Shown here: positions 36,175 to 49,800 of the stretch, one piece after another
Layout: each line of letters opens with the position of its first letter
Numbering within the stretch: the first letter of the stretch is position 1
Source of the DNA: Onchocerca volvulus
Lineage: Eukaryota; Nematoda; Chromadorea; Rhabditida; Onchocercidae
Reading direction: 5' to 3'
Length of the DNA stretch: 64,000 bases
Assembly: GCA_000499405.2 (NCBI GenBank)
Contig: HG738138.1
Span: forward strand, 18,143,753 to 18,207,752
The notes under the pieces: model-generated
The model's database searches: none
Seen by the model: the letters and a program-made list of their open reading frames with translations, nothing else
What the model was told of the DNA's origin: nothing
Made by a program: the position numbers and the translations under genes

Positions 36175-39100
36175 TTATGCAATATACAAGAACATGTTCA
36201 AGTCGTTTGAATCACGAGCAATGAATCCATTTTCAATTAACCACTCTATCTGAAAAAATTGGTAAATCAAAAAATATTTTTCAGAAATTTTTCCAAATCG
36301 AGCACAATCTGTTAGTCTTTCAAGTTGATAAAAATATGAGAAAATAATTAAGGGCCATCCATCTTCCAGAAGTCCCATGAAGGATAATCATTATATATTT
36401 CTCTTTAAATCACTTATTTATAAATGCTGGAAAATTTTTGAAAAATTACCTGTTCCTTTATCATTTTTTTTGGAGGTAAAAACATATGTTTTAATAATTC
36501 GATTAATTCGGTTTGTAGTTGTGCACTTTGACACTGCTTTCGAATTTTCATAATCTATTAAAAAATATAAATGTAAGACTGACTTCCTCAACAATAAAAG
36601 CAAATAAAAGTATTAACATTTCGCAAGAACTAAATAATTTAAAACTGCGATGTTCTATCTTGTTAACCAATTCATGAATTGTTGTAATCCAGATCTTGTA
36701 ATAAATATCTCCTTAGAATACGGCCATATCATACTACAATATATTCTTTAAGTTTTGAAATCGCTCAGCAAAACCATAGTTTTATAGCATTATTATCAAC
36801 TAATGCATCTGATGCAAAATATTCAGTTCAAACTTTTCAATCATATATTGCTCTTACAATTCCTAAATTTCACCAAATGACCTTAATAAACCAAAAAAAA
36901 AAAAAAAAAAAAAGCTTAACATTTTATTTTTCAAGCAAAGTACGAAATTTTCCAGAAATTTCAAAAAATTATGAAATTGTAATAAAATTCTTCTATTCAT
37001 TATTCATCTTTATCATAAATTAGTATTATTCCATTATCAACATTTATTCATTATTTTTTAAATTGGATATCCAAAACACGGTACTAAAGTATACAAAATA
37101 TTTTCAAACCATACTTTGACGATAGCTTCTTGCACACGTAAAATACGTAAAGCGATGATATCATCATGTTCCTCCTGTACATTTGTCTCCACTGACAATT
37201 GCAAACGACCAATTAAATTGATTCGACCGCGGTTCTGCTCCTTACCATTCTGAAAATCATATTGTTCCATATTTTCTCCTAACATAAAACTTATACAAAA
37301 TGAGAATTACATTCTACTGATTTACTAAACTTTACGATAACCAATGTCTTCAAGTAGAAAAAGATACACAACATTTAAAAAATATTATCAAAATATCTGA
37401 AAACAAGTAAAGGCAAAAATGTTCGACAAAGTCCAGGCACATACATAGCCCGTTTTAATATTAGAGGAAGCAAAGGCCGATAGAAGGATCTAAACTCCTA
37501 AAACCAAATGAACAGTCACATTTCAAGAACACCAAAACAATACGATACTGAAGTCTTTGTTATATCCGATGCAAATGACAAGATTACCAACAGAAATGAA
37601 AAATGTATATGGAACTAATATTCAAACAATCAAATCTATTAAAATAGCTAAAGTGGATCATTTCGGATATTTGACATGAAAAATATTTAACGACGAGTCG
37701 TTTAAAAAATAAAAGGAAAAAGTAAATTTTTTTTTTACTTCGTATTAATGATACACACCAAAATTTGAATTCTCAGTTTATTCTCCAATCACTTTAAATG
37801 TAATATATTGATACCTACTTTAACAATTGCAAATTGTTGATTTATCCAAAATAATGTTGAATCATTGAAGTCACGTGAGTTCAAAGTTGAGCAATTTGTA
37901 CAGAGTACTTGATGTCGCATTTTTGGGAATGCTACAAGCGACTGCAAAGCAAAGCATTTTCAAGCAAAAGCATTGCAAATACAAATTCAGTAAAAGAACA
38001 CTAAGAAATGAAATGGTTTAAATAAATTGATTTAAATTAAATCAATATTTCATTTAAAAGGATTTAGCATACTCTGCACTGTGCATAAATGCAAATTACA
38101 TTTGATGTCAAAAAATTGAGAAAGGCTTACATATAATGTTCTTGCAAGTTCCGGAGCAGAGAGCTGCGTAGCAGTGCGTAAACATTCGAAAGAAAGCTGT
38201 TCATGCGGACGATCATTCCAACAATATAGCACGGAAAGTTGCAAAGTAGTTACATCCAAATCAAATTTTCCCATTGCATTTGTAAAAATTATCTGAAAAA
38301 TGTATCATTACCTGTATTCATGAAGGGTACAAAAAATTCAAGGAATTCATGAATAAAATACCGTGCCATGTGACCAGTGATGATGCCACTGCAATTTCCG
38401 CCCTGAATGTTGTTTGCGATAGAAATCCTCGACTTCAGGGATGAAATCTTCCAATTCGCGAGGCATCTGAACTTGTGTACGATCAGCCGCACCACGTGAC
38501 CATGCACCAGCGTTTAAAACTTTGATTGAGATTGAATCTACATTTGAGAATTTATAAGGCTTTAAAATATATGATGATATACTTTTAACAATAAACTTGA
38601 TTTTAAAAATCGAACAATAAACTTGACTTTAAAAATCCATTAGCAATGTCGTCAATAAACAGAGAATGATTTAATAGCTTTAAATTTAATTCCGCATTTC
38701 AACGTGCAAGGTATTTCAATTAGCGGGAGAATTTTTTATACTTAGCACGACTTGTAGAGCAACTATCATAAAAATCGAATCCTAAAATAAATCAAGTAAA
38801 ATGCATAAGCAATAAAATCCATCATTACCTGCAATCCAATTGTTATTTGATGCAATCGAACTTTTGAAAGCATTATTCAAATCCTTATTCACTTCAATAT
38901 CTTGCAACATACGGAACAATTTCGTCACAAAATCGGCCGGCATTCCCACTTCTCTCATTCTGCAGTAAACACTAGATGTCATTGATTGACATATTAAATT
39001 GATACTATCGCTTATCACAATTCAAACAAACAATTTTGTTCCATTGTTATAATTTAGATAAAATTAATGATTAAGCCTAACCAGAAAAACGACAACTTCT

Positions 39101-42100
39101 AAAAGCAAATGTGGAAGTAATAAGCAGCGTATAGAAAATTAGCAATTACAGCAGAATATGTAAATTAGAACCTTGTAATCATTTGCTCCTCTTTTTCTTG
39201 ATCCGCACTTGATTCAAGTATTAGTCGCCGAGTGAGGTGCGCCTTGTAAAATCGCATAAAAACATCCTTATTTTGCACATATTTTAATACTAGCAACTGC
39301 AAAAGGGTAAATCAATTTGCAGAAATGGAAATAATTCTCGGATTTTGTTTCTAAAAGTAGCAAGGAAATCATACCACATCATTTAATTTGGCATCAATTT
39401 CTTCAGAAGAGAGACGTTTCGAAAGACTCGTTTTTCTCAAAAGGAGATCTGTGAAATTTGCAAGTAATTCTGGGCATCTTGACTCTGCCTGCATCCGACC
39501 AACACTGAAGAAATATGAGAGAGTTTTCAAAAATGTTTAAAAATTCAAAGATTTAGAACTAGTTCGACAGATGATAACTGAACTAAACAGAAACAAGCAA
39601 AAGGAGAGCATAAAACGACACACATTTAGATTCTCAGCCAGAACTGATGAGAGGAAAGCATAGAAGAGAAGGAAAAAGATGACAATATATGAATTATCAA
39701 TTCTTCCAAAGTTATTGCAGATTGTTCAGATGATGAAAACATAGCCGAAAATTACAGATAAAAAAAAAAAATCCAAATACTGGAATAATTCCGATTTAAA
39801 AAAATGAAAAACTTGTTCTGCAAATCGACAAAAGATGAAAAAAGAATAACAAAATTCTTTAACGTGTTCAAAAACTATAACCCATTAAAAAAAAATAAAA
39901 AAAAAAAAAAAAAAGAAAAAAAAAAACGAACCATTTTCCTCTGGAACTCACAATTTCCATTCTAAAAATGCAAGTATCATTCACGACATCTTGAAAAGCC
40001 TTATCTCGTGTCGTTAAAAAACGTGGGTCATCATAAAATGCATCCGCAACGAGAAGGCTAAATTTTGAAAACATCGTTAACAACTGCTCCACATATTTTT
40101 CGGGATCCTGAAACAAAAGAATGCCATAAATTCTTTGATTTCTGATGAAACTATACAAATTTCTATAAAGACTATTTTATTTAAAAATCTAATTTTTTTT
40201 TTTTAGAATCTTTTGGAATTCTAAGTAATCAACAAAAAGAACAAACTGTAGTTATAGTGTTCGCATTTGCCCTCATATCATTTAGAGCTTCAGTTCTGAT
40301 AAAAGTATCCAGAAATTTCAAGACATTATCAATACCATCTGATGTCCGATTTATTAATCGATATAACATTCTCAACTCTAAAATGCAAATAATTAACTAT
40401 TTTATCAATATTACATGAATGAATAAAGTATTTCAAAATAAATTGAGAGAAAATATTTAAATATGAATTAAAAATATGCGCAATCAATGTATCGACTTCA
40501 TAATCTATATTGATTTAATCTAGTTAGAGATATGAATAGAAAAAATAATTCTGCAACACCAGATATGCAGGTTACACTGATGAGATACGGGGTAAGGCCA
40601 TGTATCTCAAATTGTAATCTTCCCATCAAATATGAGTTGAGATCACTGTATAAATCAATTAATGCCAAAAAAGCAAGTATAAACGACGAGGTTATAGCAT
40701 AAAATCTTACTCTCAATCTGTCCTTCACTGATAAGGGTTGGACATTCAGCTAAAATTTGTTCTTGAAATTGAACGACAAGTACCTTAACGCAACGTTCCA
40801 CCAGCTAAATAACCAACACAATTTAAAACATTTAAAAAGATAAAAATTTAAGAAATTCTTCGACCATAATAAAAAATGAAAAGAATAAACAATCATATTA
40901 GAGACCACCTTCTCCACAGAATCTGTCGTGCTTTCCAAATAACGCCTTCCACGAGCTTCTTCTTCACCCAGTTTCGTATCTGCATACACCATATAACTTT
41001 GTACGCCTTCCGAAGCCAAAACCTTTCAGAGTGAAGAAAGTAAACAATCCAATATCCTTTACTTCAAGTTTATCAGTTTATGCTTCTTGAAGATGGCAAA
41101 ATTCCAAAAAATGAATCATGCGAAACAGTACCTGAGGAGCACGAAACTTATAAAACCTCTCGGTATCATCGACATAAGCTCGTTCAAAATTTTCTTTGTA
41201 CACGGCCAAGCTATCTTCAGTACTTAAGTTCAGTGATACTGAAATTGGATTCATTTAAAATATATTGCACTAATTACCAATAATCTAATTTACGCATGTC
41301 AATATATATCGCAAACTCAAGCTAGCTTTCCGACACTTTTCAAATATCTTACATTCATTCATTATGGAGAATGAGTTCTCTAAGTACAAAATTAATTAAA
41401 TTGTTGTTACAGAATAAATGATAATGATGGATTATTAATTTTAAATAAGAAAAAGAGATAAAAGAGTAAAATCACCATAAGATTGTCGAACACCTATAAC
41501 AAGCTGAGGATCGAAAGCTTCACCATTTCGTTCCAGTTCAACCAAACGCATTGCTGCATTTTGTAGCTTATGTTTTATAGCCACGAAAATTGTTTTACCC
41601 CAATCATTCAACATAATCTATGAAATAAAAAAAAGGTATGAGATACAACTGTCATAAGATTCATCCTCTTATTACGATATGAAACTGTCAATAATTAAGT
41701 GCAGATACCTTCACGAAATTTCATAAAGCTAATTACGAAGATAATATATACTTATTTTGACTTGTTAGAGCACTGAAATTCAACATTCACCTATATTATC
41801 TTCAAAAGATAACTATTTAGGAAAACGCATTATCTATCCATTAAGGGGAGTAAAATCAAAAGGACTGAAAATGACTATATAGCGACCAGAATTTAGAACC
41901 TCCATTTTCTCATTCAATTAATTCCGACGAAATCAAATATTATCAATTAAAAAAGAATTATTACTCGTTTCGGAACTTGTTGTGCCCTTGGAAGGAAAAA
42001 AATACAAAAAAAGGTTTTTAGCGAGAATGTATAGAAAATTTCTGAAAATTTCAAAAACATCACGCATGGACATATTTCTTTTCAAAAGATTAACTGGAGT

Positions 42101-43770
42101 TAGCCGAAGATGAAGAAACAACATTTAAGACTAATTTCAAAATTAATAAAAAGTCTTACTAAGAGATTTAACTTCGTATGAAAAACTGACATACCGATGA
42201 AACCATAACACCGGCTTCTTTCACGGGATTTTTTGATTTCAACGTCAAATTTTTTTGTTCCGAAATATAAGAAAAAGGCTTTGGAAGATATTCTGTTTGT
42301 GTGTAAAATTTTGTCCACTCTGAGATATAAACCCTTAAAATCGCATTTTCTTCTTCGTGTTGCATTATACGCTGTAAAAAAATTTAATTTGTTCCATTCA
42401 TCTACTGTTCGTATTATAAAAAGGTTACTTCTTTAATCTCAACAAGAAGTGTTTCATAAATTGAAACTTCGAGTAGCTTTTTTCTTCCAAAATTATACGA
42501 TCTGTAAATAGCTTACTCTTTCAGCGGTAAGAATATAACGATGCACTTCTGCTTCTAATTCTTTTCGAACCATATCACCGCCACCTTCGATCCATGCGCA
42601 TATACGATGAACAATGGCGAATAACTCCTGCCACTGTACTTTACTTACACCCTAAATGTTTAGATATTTCAAGATACAAATATCCCAACAATAACTGACT
42701 GAAGAGTGGAAATGTGATCCATTCACACAGAGTATATAACCAAGGTTGAATATGGGCAAGTAATCCAAAATGATATGATTAATACGATCGTAATAGCCCA
42801 ATACTTGTTTAATTTATTCTGAATTTTCATAAATTTGCTTTTCAGGGTTTTGAGCTTTCAGAGCAGATATTTAGAGATTGCGAAAGAAGCTAAATGTATC
42901 AACGAAAATTTGGGGAAAGAGATAATTGATTAGCAGTAATAAAAATAGATTGCTCGCACTTTTGTTTTTCCCTTTCTTTTTTCATTCAGAGTCTATAATT
43001 ATATTCAACAATTCGTTAAGCTGAAACTAAATAATAATTCTATAAGAATGCCCCTTAAATCCAAGTCAAGTATTAAATATAAATAAGATAAAAGAACATC
43101 TTGTCTAGATACTGCATAATCAATGATTATATGGGACAGGAATTAAAGTCACAATTTCCCTATCGCTTTTTTTTTTTGGGATGCCAAAATTTTCTCATTT
43201 GAAATAATTTCTATTTCTATAATAATATAGGAAAAAATAACAGGATATAAATAATTTTCCACTATTTATTTTTTCGAAACTATACCCTTTGATTCAGCAG
43301 TGATATCACCGTACTCTTTGCTTCTGTCCATTCTTTATCAAAATCAACTGGATTAGTAGGGCCCTATAAAAAAAAAAAAAAAAAAAAAAATGCATTGAAT
43401 TTTTACTGAAAGTCGTAAGAGAAAAAACTTCTCAAACCGAGTTTTTCCATATATAATATAAAAATCGGGGATCAATAATAGTTTCATTCGCACTAGTAAC
43501 TCAAGAAAAGTATTTATTTTGCACTATTTTGAAGGACAATTCTTATATCATATTAAGCACAAAAATGCAGGAGACCAGCTTCTCTTTATCTTCCAGTCAA
43601 CTGATAAATTTATCATGATTCTGAACTACACCTGATCATTATATCTCCAGTTTTACTTATGGAAGACAAGAAATGGGAAGATTTACTAACACTTTATTCG
43701 GAATTTCTGAAATAAATCTTAAATACTTAAATTTCAAAACAAAATCAAAAAAGAAACTTACTCGCAGCAT
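36175..43770 (-). CDS. cul-5: Cullin-5, scaffold of CRL5 ubiquitin ligases
   Basis: Scaffold joining elongin B/C-SOCS-box receptors to Rbx2 and E2. Nineteen exons on the minus strand: 43762..43770 (inferred), 43286..43363, 42517..42651, 42195..42371, 41476..41617, 41132..41238, 40909..41022, 40711..40804, 40247..40377, 39932..40107, 39375..39504, 39172..39296, 38829..38959, 38362..38537, 38131..38292, 37819..37941, 37115..37249, 36450..36554, 36175..36249. Phases close to 774 aa (human CUL5 is 780). N-terminal cullin repeats include VQWQELFAIVHRIC and RVYISEWTKFYTQTEYLPKPF. The cullin-homology domain has KYVEQLL, DDPRFLTTRDKAF, KYVQNKDVFMRFYKAHLTRRL, REVGMPADFV and GRINLIGRLQL. The neddylation site is the Lys in IMKIRK. 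The winged-helix end is IEWLIENGF...FLYIA. The CUL5-specific length and sequence around EEARGRRYLE separate it from other cullins. The three-codon first exon is inferred from donor and phase. Confidence 0.96.
43762..43770 (-). CDS. cul-5: Inferred 9-nt first coding exon of cul-5 (Met-Leu-Arg)
   Basis: ATG-CTG-CGA followed by a near-consensus GTAAGT donor. The ATG is preceded by an A run and, 8 bases upstream, by a TGTTTAG acceptor that could accept a spliced leader. Phase 0 joins exactly to the phase-0 exon 43286..43363. The chosen start gives a length close to other CUL5 proteins. No protein similarity can support only three residues, so a different first exon remains possible. Confidence 0.45.
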
Positions 43771-46310
43771 TTTTTTTCCTAAACAGTTATTGTGCAGACA
43801 ATTTCCTATATTAAACAGTGAAGATAACGAAACATCATTGCGATCCCGTTTTACGATCTGAAATAATTTTATTATCATTCATCATTGCAAGTAGAACTCT
43901 TGCATATTGTGGCATGAATTTAGGCACACTTTAAAATTAAATAATTGAAATAATCTAATTTGATTTAAGAAGAAATAGAAGCATAAAGGTTTGTTCATGT
44001 ATGTTTCGAATTCAATATCAAAGAACAATTGATTCTTTCCGAAAAAAATTTTCTCTTTGAAAACTCGAATAATTTTGCCAATCCGAAAATGCCGAAGTGA
44101 TCGAAGTATTCTACAAACAATATTCCTCTTATGCTGTCTTTAACCAATTTGAAATTCCACGTTTAGCTATTAAGTCACTAATGTCATAAAATCTGGGAAA
44201 ACAAATGCAATCACATATGAGAAAAAATGAGATATCGCAATATCTCCAAGGAAACTGCACGTCACCAACGCTTCGGACGTGAAAACCTCTCACGCGAAAA
44301 TCAGTACTATCACTTAAGGTCATAAACGGCAAGCTACAACATATCACATCCTTCAATAACGGTACAAATCTCAACAATTCATTGTATCATTGCCTCACCA
44401 CTTCGTTATTTCCTCCTCCTCTCAATCCCTCGCCATACACATTTAGGTAATTCTTATCAGTCTTTATATATTCTGTCTCTCTCCATTTCAATACTATTTT
44501 CATATGCAATCCTTTCCCTCTAACATTCCCTCTCAATTCTCCATCTTTCCTCAAGGGTAATTAGAATTGATACCTTAAGCAGAGCATACAGGATCGCATA
44601 TACGCTTGACTTACTGGTACATTAAATGAACTCTGAACTCCTTGTTGTGGTATTGAACTTCCTATGGCAGTGCAATTTATGAGTGCTGTTATCAGAAGAG
44701 ATGAATGTGGAGTAGAGACAGTGTTAAGATATGCATTGATCGATTCATTTTTCTCGGAGAAATGGATCAAAAAGTTAGCTGTTTGCAGTTCCGATGTTCT
44801 TTGATGAATTGAAATAACAATATCTAGAGAACTCGCTATTTGCCCTCAGAAATTGAAATTAAATCTACACAAATGCTTGATATTGTCTTATTACTTATCA
44901 GAAGTCAGGTTTATGACTTTACTGGGATATTTGTGATATGCTTGGTTCATGATCCATTCGGTAGTATATCATATTTAAACTTAGATCTCTTGACCTGAAC
45001 TATATACATCATGAATCTAAAGCATTACTTGCATCCATCAGCTGAAAAATGAATAATGAGAATTTTTCTTTATCTCCCATTGACCGTAATATCAGAATCG
45101 TACCTCATCAATATTTTTAATTTTTATTATCGATTAAAAACATTTTCTGTAATTATTGATTAATCTAATCAAAATTTAACCGGTTAGTAGCCGTAACTGA
45201 TTAATTTGTTTCGAATTACTTTACCGAAATCATCGTTGGACATAGTTACTTATTCTTCAGTTGTGCGGTACTTGACTCTTGCTATCTCGATGTGACTATC
45301 GGATTGGATAAAGTAACCGATTTATGAATAGTCAAAAAACGAAATTTTATCAAAGCAGTCAAATAAAACTCTTTATGATAATCAAATTAACGTTACTGTT
45401 TCAGCCAAAAGTACCAATCGATAAACTAATTTTTTTATGTTTGTATTCATCTGAAGCTTGAGTCTTCACTCTTTATTTTTGCCAGTCTTCACTTTTAACA
45501 AGAAATAACCAGTAGACCTAATTGTTCGGTAGCTTATATAAATCTGCAAGTAATACACTCTATTTATGTACTTTTCCCAGGGAAATTTGCTTCCAGATTT
45601 TGAATCCTTAAGAGAGCTGACAAATTTAACAAGAATTATAAGTTCTTGTAATGGAGGTGAGTGCACAGAAGGACCGTTACAGATGTCATCTGAAGTTAGA
45701 TTTTTTAAAGCTGAATAAGAAAACATGGAAGAAAAACCCAAGTGTTATTTGGATTTCAGGAATGTCTCCAAGTTAATCTTCCAAGAATTTCCGGAAAAAA
45801 CAAACCGAAATTTGAAATATTGTGCTCTTATTACTAAAATCTATACTCGGAGAAAATGTAATTGTTATATTTCCGACTTATTATAGCAATTTTTTGCGTA
45901 CAGCTAAAGGAGAAGGCTCATAGTAAAATAATTGCTAAATGAATAGAGTTGACTGAAATTAAAAATTGAAAGCCAGTATGTACAGCATATCCTTCTCGAT
46001 ATTACTGCCAGGATTCTAGCCAAGAATGCTATCAATTCCAAATTGTATTGTGTTTTTTTGGAATTTTAGTTTTAATGGTTCAGGCATACTGGTAAGAAGT
46101 TTAGTCATCGAATTTTGATTTTTTACTTGAATTAATGGGATAAAGGAGATAACGAAAAAAATGCCTTCCAGTGAATAAAATGTTGTGAGTTACTTGAAGT
46201 AGTGCGTAATATTAGTCACTGAATCATCCGATTTTATTTATTTGCTAATCGTGTTTTAAATGTTTTTTGTTTATTTACTTATTGATAATCGACATAGCTA
46301 TCAGTTGCAA

Positions 46311-46838
46311 TTTCAGACTGTTCTAACAGTGGATGCAGTACATTACTGGTTTAGGTCTGCAACAAAAAGAATTCCGAAGAGAGAAGATGATATAGTGGAT
46401 TCAGATAGCATCGAGAAAAAGCTAAATGACAACAAAGGGAATCCCAGACAGATCGAATTATCTGGAAGAAAAAATCGATGAAACGGAAGACGGGGGAAGA
46501 GATTCTAGGTCATACACACCAGTTGAAGAATCGTCCAAATTTTAGGGGAAGAAATGAGGGGAATGGTTGGAAAGCGGAAAAATGAGGAAGAAATAGGAGA
46601 TATGAGCAGAAGATTGCGGAAGGAATTGTAGAATGAGTCCGAGATGGAATGTTTACGGGAGATTACTACTGATTATGAACGGAAAATAACAGTTGCTTGC
46701 AAGGTTGCACGAGATCAATGGTTTGGAAGCATGCAAACACAGTGTTTATGTGTGGTTAAAACTTGCATTGAATCGTTTAAAAATCCAGGATCCTTTGTCC
46801 TTCTTTCTTTAACCTTAAGCGGACCGTACTTTCATTAG
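46311..46838 (+). pseudogene. Coding-like island, possible decayed gene fragment
   Basis: A CAATTTCAG acceptor at about 46317 opens a frame starting TVLTVDAVHYWF and running charged (KRIPKREDDIVDSDSIEKK) to a stop at 46479-46481. About 40 bases further, charged helical peptides reappear in another frame, with EEEIGDMSRRLRKEL, one in-frame TAG, then NESEMECLREITTDYERK and a Trp/Cys-containing end. Composition (Glu/Lys/Arg-rich, low Phe/Leu) differs sharply from the surrounding random open frames. VHYWF with downstream basic residues faintly recalls a homeodomain recognition helix, and the second part recalls a coiled coil before a MYND finger; neither is convincing. Real short exons with unseen introns are the alternative. 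Confidence 0.3.
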
Positions 46839-49800
46839 CCAAGAATATTTCTCGCAAACAAAAAGTAAATTTGATTCAGGTTTTATTCTTTCCAAATTTT
46901 AAATCATTCTAAGGAGTTGTTTTTCTTATCTTTTCCAATGTTTTCCGTACAAGTGATCGTAAGATATAGAATAAAAGATGAATTCACCGGAATGCTACAT
47001 GTTGATTTGATGTAAAATTTTCTTTGTTTTTCTTTCATGTATTTTCAATATATATTATGTTAATTAAATGAATTTAATATGCAAAGAACAGTACTCTTCT
47101 AATTTGTATGATGCATGCTTATACGTTTAATTTTAACAATTTCTTATAAAAATTTTATAAAAAACTTTCAAAAATTTTATTAAATTGAATCGCTGCTTTA
47201 TGCAAATTCGCGAATGCCGGTTTCTCATATGCACTTTGAATATATACAGTATTATTACTTACTGATTGTTTCTTTTCTATACTAATACGGAAAATTTTAA
47301 AATATTATAATTTTTAGATGGATTTCAAAATGTCGAATTTTATTGCAAAGTTCAATTTTTAAATTTTGGAAATTACAATGACAGAAATTTCATTATTAAC
47401 GAAGTTTTAATTATTTTTATTCTTCTTAATTTTTTTTCCTACATATAGTTTATGATTTCTCCAGTTAATATTTTTAATAGGTGGATTTGAATACAATAAT
47501 TTTAAATTCATCCATGAGATTTTGCAACAACTGCGACTTCAGTGATGAAAATTTTGAGAGCATATTCTTTTAATTTTAATTTTTAAATAAAATTAGAACT
47601 ACATAGCTTCTAATTCTGATTTTAATTTTGAGTCGCATTTCTCATCGAATTCTATTGTTTAAGGAAGAAGAGAGAAAAAAGGGCAAAATTTATTTTTATT
47701 TAAAAGTGCAATCAGCAATTCAGAGAAGTATTGAAATTAGTAAGATTTGTCAATAAAATTTGGCATTTAGTTTCAGATTAAATTTTTTTTCTATTTTGGT
47801 TTTGATCCTGTGCATATTACATTACCATCGTATCATCCATCCGCCATTTTTTTCGTCTGTCTTCGGAATAAAAATATAGGCTTAAATAACACATAAAGAA
47901 GTTGGAAAATTTATACATTTCCCAAATATACAAGACGCCTGCTGCTAGAAATGTCTTATAATTAAAATAGCTTGATTAACTTTTTTGTATTTTTCTTTAT
48001 TTTTCTATTTTCTTATATCTAACAGTTGCAACATGATGATAGGCCCGTAATAAGCTTCTTGGAAGATATAGTGGATCCAGTTATTACTAGATAATTCTTC
48101 AAATAATTTTTAGTCCATTATCGGTTACGGTTTCAGAAGAAATAGATTGTTAGAAATAATTAAGGTAAGAAAATTGTTACCACCGAACTATTTGTAATAG
48201 TTTTCATTGAGTGAGGATCAGAAGTACTGTGAAAAATTCATTGTCGAGTAAATGCCTCTTTTCATAAAGTGTGAAATTCAATTTTTATCCGAATCTTTCA
48301 AAAATTTCCAAAAAAAGCGAAAAAAAATGTTGAAATTACAAAATTACTTTCACAGGTTGAAAGCAGCCAATAAATCATCAAACTGCATATCATGCAGTAC
48401 TGCACCCGCTAGTATTTCATTAGATTTGATATCAATCGACATTTTGAACCAATTTAATACCGTAATGATTTTCTTTTTCTAAAATAATCTATTATTGTGG
48501 GAAAACTGCTCAAAATATCAGTAATCAAATCCTTTCATGAACTCTAATTCAGAAGTGCAGGTTTGACTCACTGCAATTCGTTTTTTTTATCAGTAATATC
48601 AGGTATAGTTTTGTTTTAAAAGTAATGAAATAGCAATTCAGGTTTCAATTAGCAATTAATGAATATTTTGCATAAGTGTTGCACACAGCAAGATCTTTGA
48701 TTATCAAATCAATGATTATTTATCTAAGCAGAGATAAGAATGGATTTTTGCTATTACTATCTAATCGGTTTTTTTCTTTAATAAATCTGTGAGACTGCAT
48801 TCAGCGAAAAATCTAAATACAATCAGGATTCAGTCGTTCATAAGGATAATTGGACAAAACGCAATCTCATTCGATATTAAAATTATTTTGAGTTAGATTC
48901 CGTTTGTGAATCATTGAAAAACCCCGAAATGTGCTCTTTACAAAATTAAGTACTGTAAAATTATTAGCAGATAAAGTATTAAAAACAAATTCATGCTGTA
49001 ACCATTTGTTATCCATCTTACTCAGGTGATTTATTCCAATCGATGCCAGTCAGGCAGGAATTTGATTTATTATAGGCAATGAATGAACATCGATTCATCC
49101 TGAATCTTTCAAATTTATTCCCAATACCCTACGATATCATGCGACTTTTTTTTTTTTGATAAAAGTGCCATATTAAATCAAATCAACAAAGTAACGAAAA
49201 GCCTAAAAGCTAAGAAATAATTGGCATTAATCCAAAAGAAGAAATTGAAAGAATGAAAAAAGAAAAAAAAACAATCGGAAAAAGAAATGAAGATGAAGAA
49301 ATGGAATAGTGGAAATGAAAAATTACATGAAGAAGACTGTTCGTTCAAGAAAACAATTTATATTTCATATTGAATTCTCCTTCGGAACTTATTGTTTTCA
49401 AGCAAAAAATCCATGAATGGAAAAATTCTTCGATTTAGTGCCAAAGTGTTGAAATAATTCTGAATTAAAATTCTGCTTTTAAATTCGTCTCAAATTTTTA
49501 CTTCATCACAACTGTTTCAACATAGATTTAAAGTCCAGACTGCATTAATATCAGTCCTATTTAACGCAGAATTTAATATTCCTCTCGAATTCAAGATGTC
49601 TTTCTTCATCCCTGCTCCCATTTCAGTATCTTTCCAATTTGCTTTCATAATGACTATTCTTGCAAATTTTAAAATGGCAGATACGCGAAGAACTAATTAG
49701 CAATTAATTAATATGCATTGCATAATTCATTCAGAATCAATGTAATTATTCCTTTCCATCTTATTTGTTCAAATATCTTTTTCATATCCAGATCTTGAAA

